Shown here piece by piece: positions 61,804 to 64,000 of a DNA stretch of 64,000 nucleotides (the first letter of the stretch is position 1; the number at the start of each line of letters is the position of its first letter). Under the pieces are notes generated by a model, which saw only the letters and a list, made by a program, of their open reading frames with translations, was not told the DNA's origin and did not search any database. Position numbers and translations under genes: made by a program. The stretch is from Sphingobacteriaceae bacterium GW460-11-11-14-LB5 (GTDB lineage: Bacteria > Bacteroidota > Bacteroidia > Sphingobacteriales > Sphingobacteriaceae): contig CP021237.1 in assembly GCA_002151545.1 (NCBI GenBank), positions 1,798,001 to 1,862,000 on the forward strand, read 5' to 3'.

Positions 61804-64000
61804 ATGAAATCCCTGTTATTATATTGCTTCTGTTTTTTTTTATCACTAAATGCCATTGCCCAAAAGGTGATGATCAAGGGATTAGTAACCTCTCAAAACG
61901 AACCTGTAGAAAATATTACCATTAAAATTTTAGGCACTAATGCATCGACAAAATCGGGTAGTTCAGGCCTGTATCAATTAAATGGAGTCCCTGCCGGAAA
62001 TTGCGATCTCATTTTTTCAGGTATTGGTTATCAATCAAAAAGAATTAAAGTCATCTTAAAAGGGGATACAGCCCTGGTTAATGCCGACTTATTAAGTTTA
62101 GCATCAGATTTAAATGATGTGGTAATTACCGGTGTAAACCGGGCCACACAATTGCGTAAAAGCCCTGTGCCCATTGCCGTCCTCTCTAAAAAGTCAATGG
62201 ATCAAAATGTCAATACGAACCTGATCGAAGCCATTGTTAAAGGAGTACCGGGCATTACCGCTGTGACCACCGGTCCGAATGTTTCTAAACCTTTTATAAG
62301 GGGTTTGGGCTATAACCGTGTATTAACTTTGTATGATGGTTTAAGGCAGGAGGGACAACAATGGGGCGATGAACATGGAATTGAGGTAGACGAATATGGC
62401 ATTACCAGGGCCGAAGTAGTAAAAGGTCCTGCCAGTTTAACCTATGGTTCTGATGCCCTGGCTGGGGTAATTAATATGATTCCTTATAGTCCAAACTTTG
62501 AAACCGGAAAGTTGAAAGGCGATTTTACCGCAAATTACCAGAGTAATAATGGTATGATCGGTTCTTCGCTCGGCCTGGCCTACATTAAAAACGATTGGAA
62601 ATATACGTTTAGGGCAACCGGGAAAACGGCACATAATTACGAAAATAAAATTGATGGACTGGTTTATGGTACAGCTTTTAGAGAATACAATTTATCGGCC
62701 AGCGCTAGGGTAGATAAAGCCTGGGGTTTTTCTAAAACAGCCATTACCTATTACGATAATTTAATGGAAATTCCTGATGGTAGCAGAGATTCTCTCTCGA
62801 GAAGATTTACCAGGCAGGTTTTGGATGACGGAGACGATATTAAAAACAGACCTGTTGTACCTGAAAGTGATCTGAATACTTATTCCATTAATCCCTTGCA
62901 TCAGCACATTCAACATTATCGCTTTTATAATACCAGTCAGTTTAAATTTGGAACGAGTGATTTAAATTTATTGATTGGCGGACAACAAAGTGTAAGAAGG
63001 GAATATAACCACCCTACATTACCAGGCCAGGCTGGACTTTACGTGGTGTTAAACACTTTTAATTACGATCTTAAATATAATCTGCCCGATTTTGCTGGTA
63101 TAGAAAGTACCATTGGGATAAATGGGATGTACCAGGGGAACAGGAGTAAGGCTGCTACCGATTTTCCCATTCCGGATTATGACCTTTTCGATATCGGTGC
63201 TTTTTATTTCGCAAAAAAATCGATGGGTAAAGTCGATGTTTCCGGAGGGATCAGGATTGACAGAAGAAACATAAACTGGGGTGATTTTTATGTAGGTACC
63301 GATGCCCAATCTGGTTTCGGGAAACAAGTAAATGCAAACGACCCAACCGGGAAGCTGCAGTTTCCTTCTTTTAATAAAAACTACTATGGTTTATCAGGAA
63401 GTTTGGGTTTAACTTACAATATTTCGGAAAGGCTCTTAATTAAAGCCAATATGGCAAGAGGATACAGGGCGCCAAACATTACAGAAATCGGTTCTAACGG
63501 ATTGGATCCAGGTGCACATATCGTGTATTTGGGTAACAGGACCTTTAAACCAGAGTTTAACCTTCAGGAAGATGTTGGCATTATTGCCTATTTGAAAGAT
63601 GCCGATTTAAGCCTGGAACTATTTAACAACAATATTCAGAACTATATTTATCAGTCGCGTTTGACCGATGCCAGCGGAAATCCTGTGGTTATTGTGCCTG
63701 GTAATTTAACCTATCAGTATCAGCAATCAAAAGCGAGATTATATGGCGCAGAAATTTCTGTAAATCTGCATCCTACTGCTTTAAAATGGTTAAGTTTCAA
63801 TAACAGCCTGGCATATGTGGTTGGCCTGAACCAGAACCAGGAACTCCTGAATAAACATGGCAGAGCGGCTAAATACCTTCCTTTTATTCCGCCATTGCAA
63901 GTGAGGACGGAGATCAAAGCGACTGCACAAAAACCTATAGGTATTTTTGATAAACCCTATATTAAAATTGATGCTGCTTTTTTCGCTGATCAGGATAAAT
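61804..64000 (+). CDS. TonB-dependent receptor with CarboxypepD_reg-like N-terminus, 5' part
   Basis: 732 codons lie in the window; the gene runs off its end. Signal peptide ends NAIAQ (about residue 19). A carboxypeptidase-regulatory-like domain (about 22-105, IKGLVTSQNEPVENITIKI) precedes the plug (about 115-230: PFIRGLGYNRVLTLYDGLRQ, VVKGPASLTYGSDALAGVIN), then the 22-strand barrel begins. The segment QWGDEHGIEVDEYG in the plug is distinctive. Such receptors import metal chelates or other nutrients through the outer membrane with TonB energy. No SusD gene is upstream, and operator-like TCTAAAT sites suggest metal control. The C-terminal strands are outside. Confidence 0.92.
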   Translation, partial: MKSLLLYCFCFFLSLNAIAQKVMIKGLVTSQNEPVENITIKILGTNASTKSGSSGLYQLNGVPAGNCDLIFSGIGYQSKRIKVILKGDTALVNADLLSLASDLNDVVITGVNRATQLRKSPVPIAVLSKKSMDQNVNTNLIEAIVKGVPGITAVTTGPNVSKPFIRGLGYNRVLTLYDGLRQEGQQWGDEHGIEVDEYGITRAEVVKGPASLTYGSDALAGVINMIPYSPNFETGKLKGDFTANYQSNNGMIGSSLGLAYIKNDWKYTFRATGKTAHNYENKIDGLVYGTAFREYNLSASARVDKAWGFSKTAITYYDNLMEIPDGSRDSLSRRFTRQVLDDGDDIKNRPVVPESDLNTYSINPLHQHIQHYRFYNTSQFKFGTSDLNLLIGGQQSVRREYNHPTLPGQAGLYVVLNTFNYDLKYNLPDFAGIESTIGINGMYQGNRSKAATDFPIPDYDLFDIGAFYFAKKSMGKVDVSGGIRIDRRNINWGDFYVGTDAQSGFGKQVNANDPTGKLQFPSFNKNYYGLSGSLGLTYNISERLLIKANMARGYRAPNITEIGSNGLDPGAHIVYLGNRTFKPEFNLQEDVGIIAYLKDADLSLELFNNNIQNYIYQSRLTDASGNPVVIVPGNLTYQYQQSKARLYGAEISVNLHPTALKWLSFNNSLAYVVGLNQNQELLNKHGRAAKYLPFIPPLQVRTEIKATAQKPIGIFDKPYIKIDAAFFADQDK

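Overview
This window looks like the chromosome of a Bacteroidota bacterium, most likely Sphingobacteriaceae and Pedobacter-like. The evidence is a giant secreted protein with a type IX secretion (T9SS) type B C-terminal domain followed by a PorP/SprF gene, promoters of the TAnnTTTG type, a TonB-dependent receptor with a carboxypeptidase-regulatory-like N-terminus, and dispersed intergenic repeats of a kind common in that group. The genus is inferred from memory of the families; no search was run.

Region 1 (1-16.4 kb) is one long forward carbohydrate operon: GH10 (3' end only), GH3, GH2, a DUF5009 membrane acyltransferase-like protein, a second GH2, an alginate-lyase-family protein, GH88, GH18, GH30, a short-chain D-mannonate oxidoreductase (uxuB type) and mannonate dehydratase (uxuA). 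It ends at a strong hairpin terminator. The layout suggests export of glycosidases and a lyase against a uronic-acid-bearing plant or microbial polysaccharide, then cytoplasmic conversion of fructuronate through mannonate to 2-keto-3-deoxygluconate. No SusC/SusD pair is visible, so the uptake genes, if present, lie upstream.

Region 2 (16.4-21.5 kb) holds a small acidic protein, tRNA-Arg(UCU) with its own promoter and terminator, a DUF1826-like protein, a DUF92 membrane protein, and a divergent group of a phytanoyl-CoA-type dioxygenase (minus) facing an aspartyl/asparaginyl hydroxylase plus sulfotransferase (plus, overlapping by 4 bp).

Region 3 (21.8-35.3 kb) is the most unusual part. It is a compact five-gene operon: a Tat-exported 5'-nucleotidase-like protein that has lost most metal ligands, a phage tail-collar/MdpB-type protein, a substrate-binding-fold protein without a signal peptide, a 3277-residue T9SS substrate built from six 125-residue repeats and fifteen 87-residue YDG repeats (each exactly 261 bp), and a PorP/SprF partner behind a perfect 13-bp hairpin.

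Region 4 (35.3-49.4 kb) has a methyltransferase, an unknown protein, an AraC regulator, and a four-gene surface set: a collagen-like lipoprotein (three copies of a 393-bp two-module unit), an outer-membrane barrel candidate, a 2030-residue beta-rich protein and a fibronectin-III protein.

Region 5 (49.4-58.7 kb) has a second PhyH dioxygenase, a SnoaL-like protein, a small lipoprotein, a soluble PAS histidine kinase, and a phosphonate-catabolism cluster (PhnX-like hydrolase, divergent from an alcohol dehydrogenase, an OPA-type MFS transporter, a small helical protein and phosphonoacetate hydrolase PhnA) around a palindrome-rich control region. A MaoC-type protein follows.

Region 6 (58.7-64 kb) has an FtsX/MacB-type ABC permease downstream of a perfect 28-bp palindrome, and the 5' part of a TonB-dependent receptor preceded by repeated TCTAAAT half-sites.
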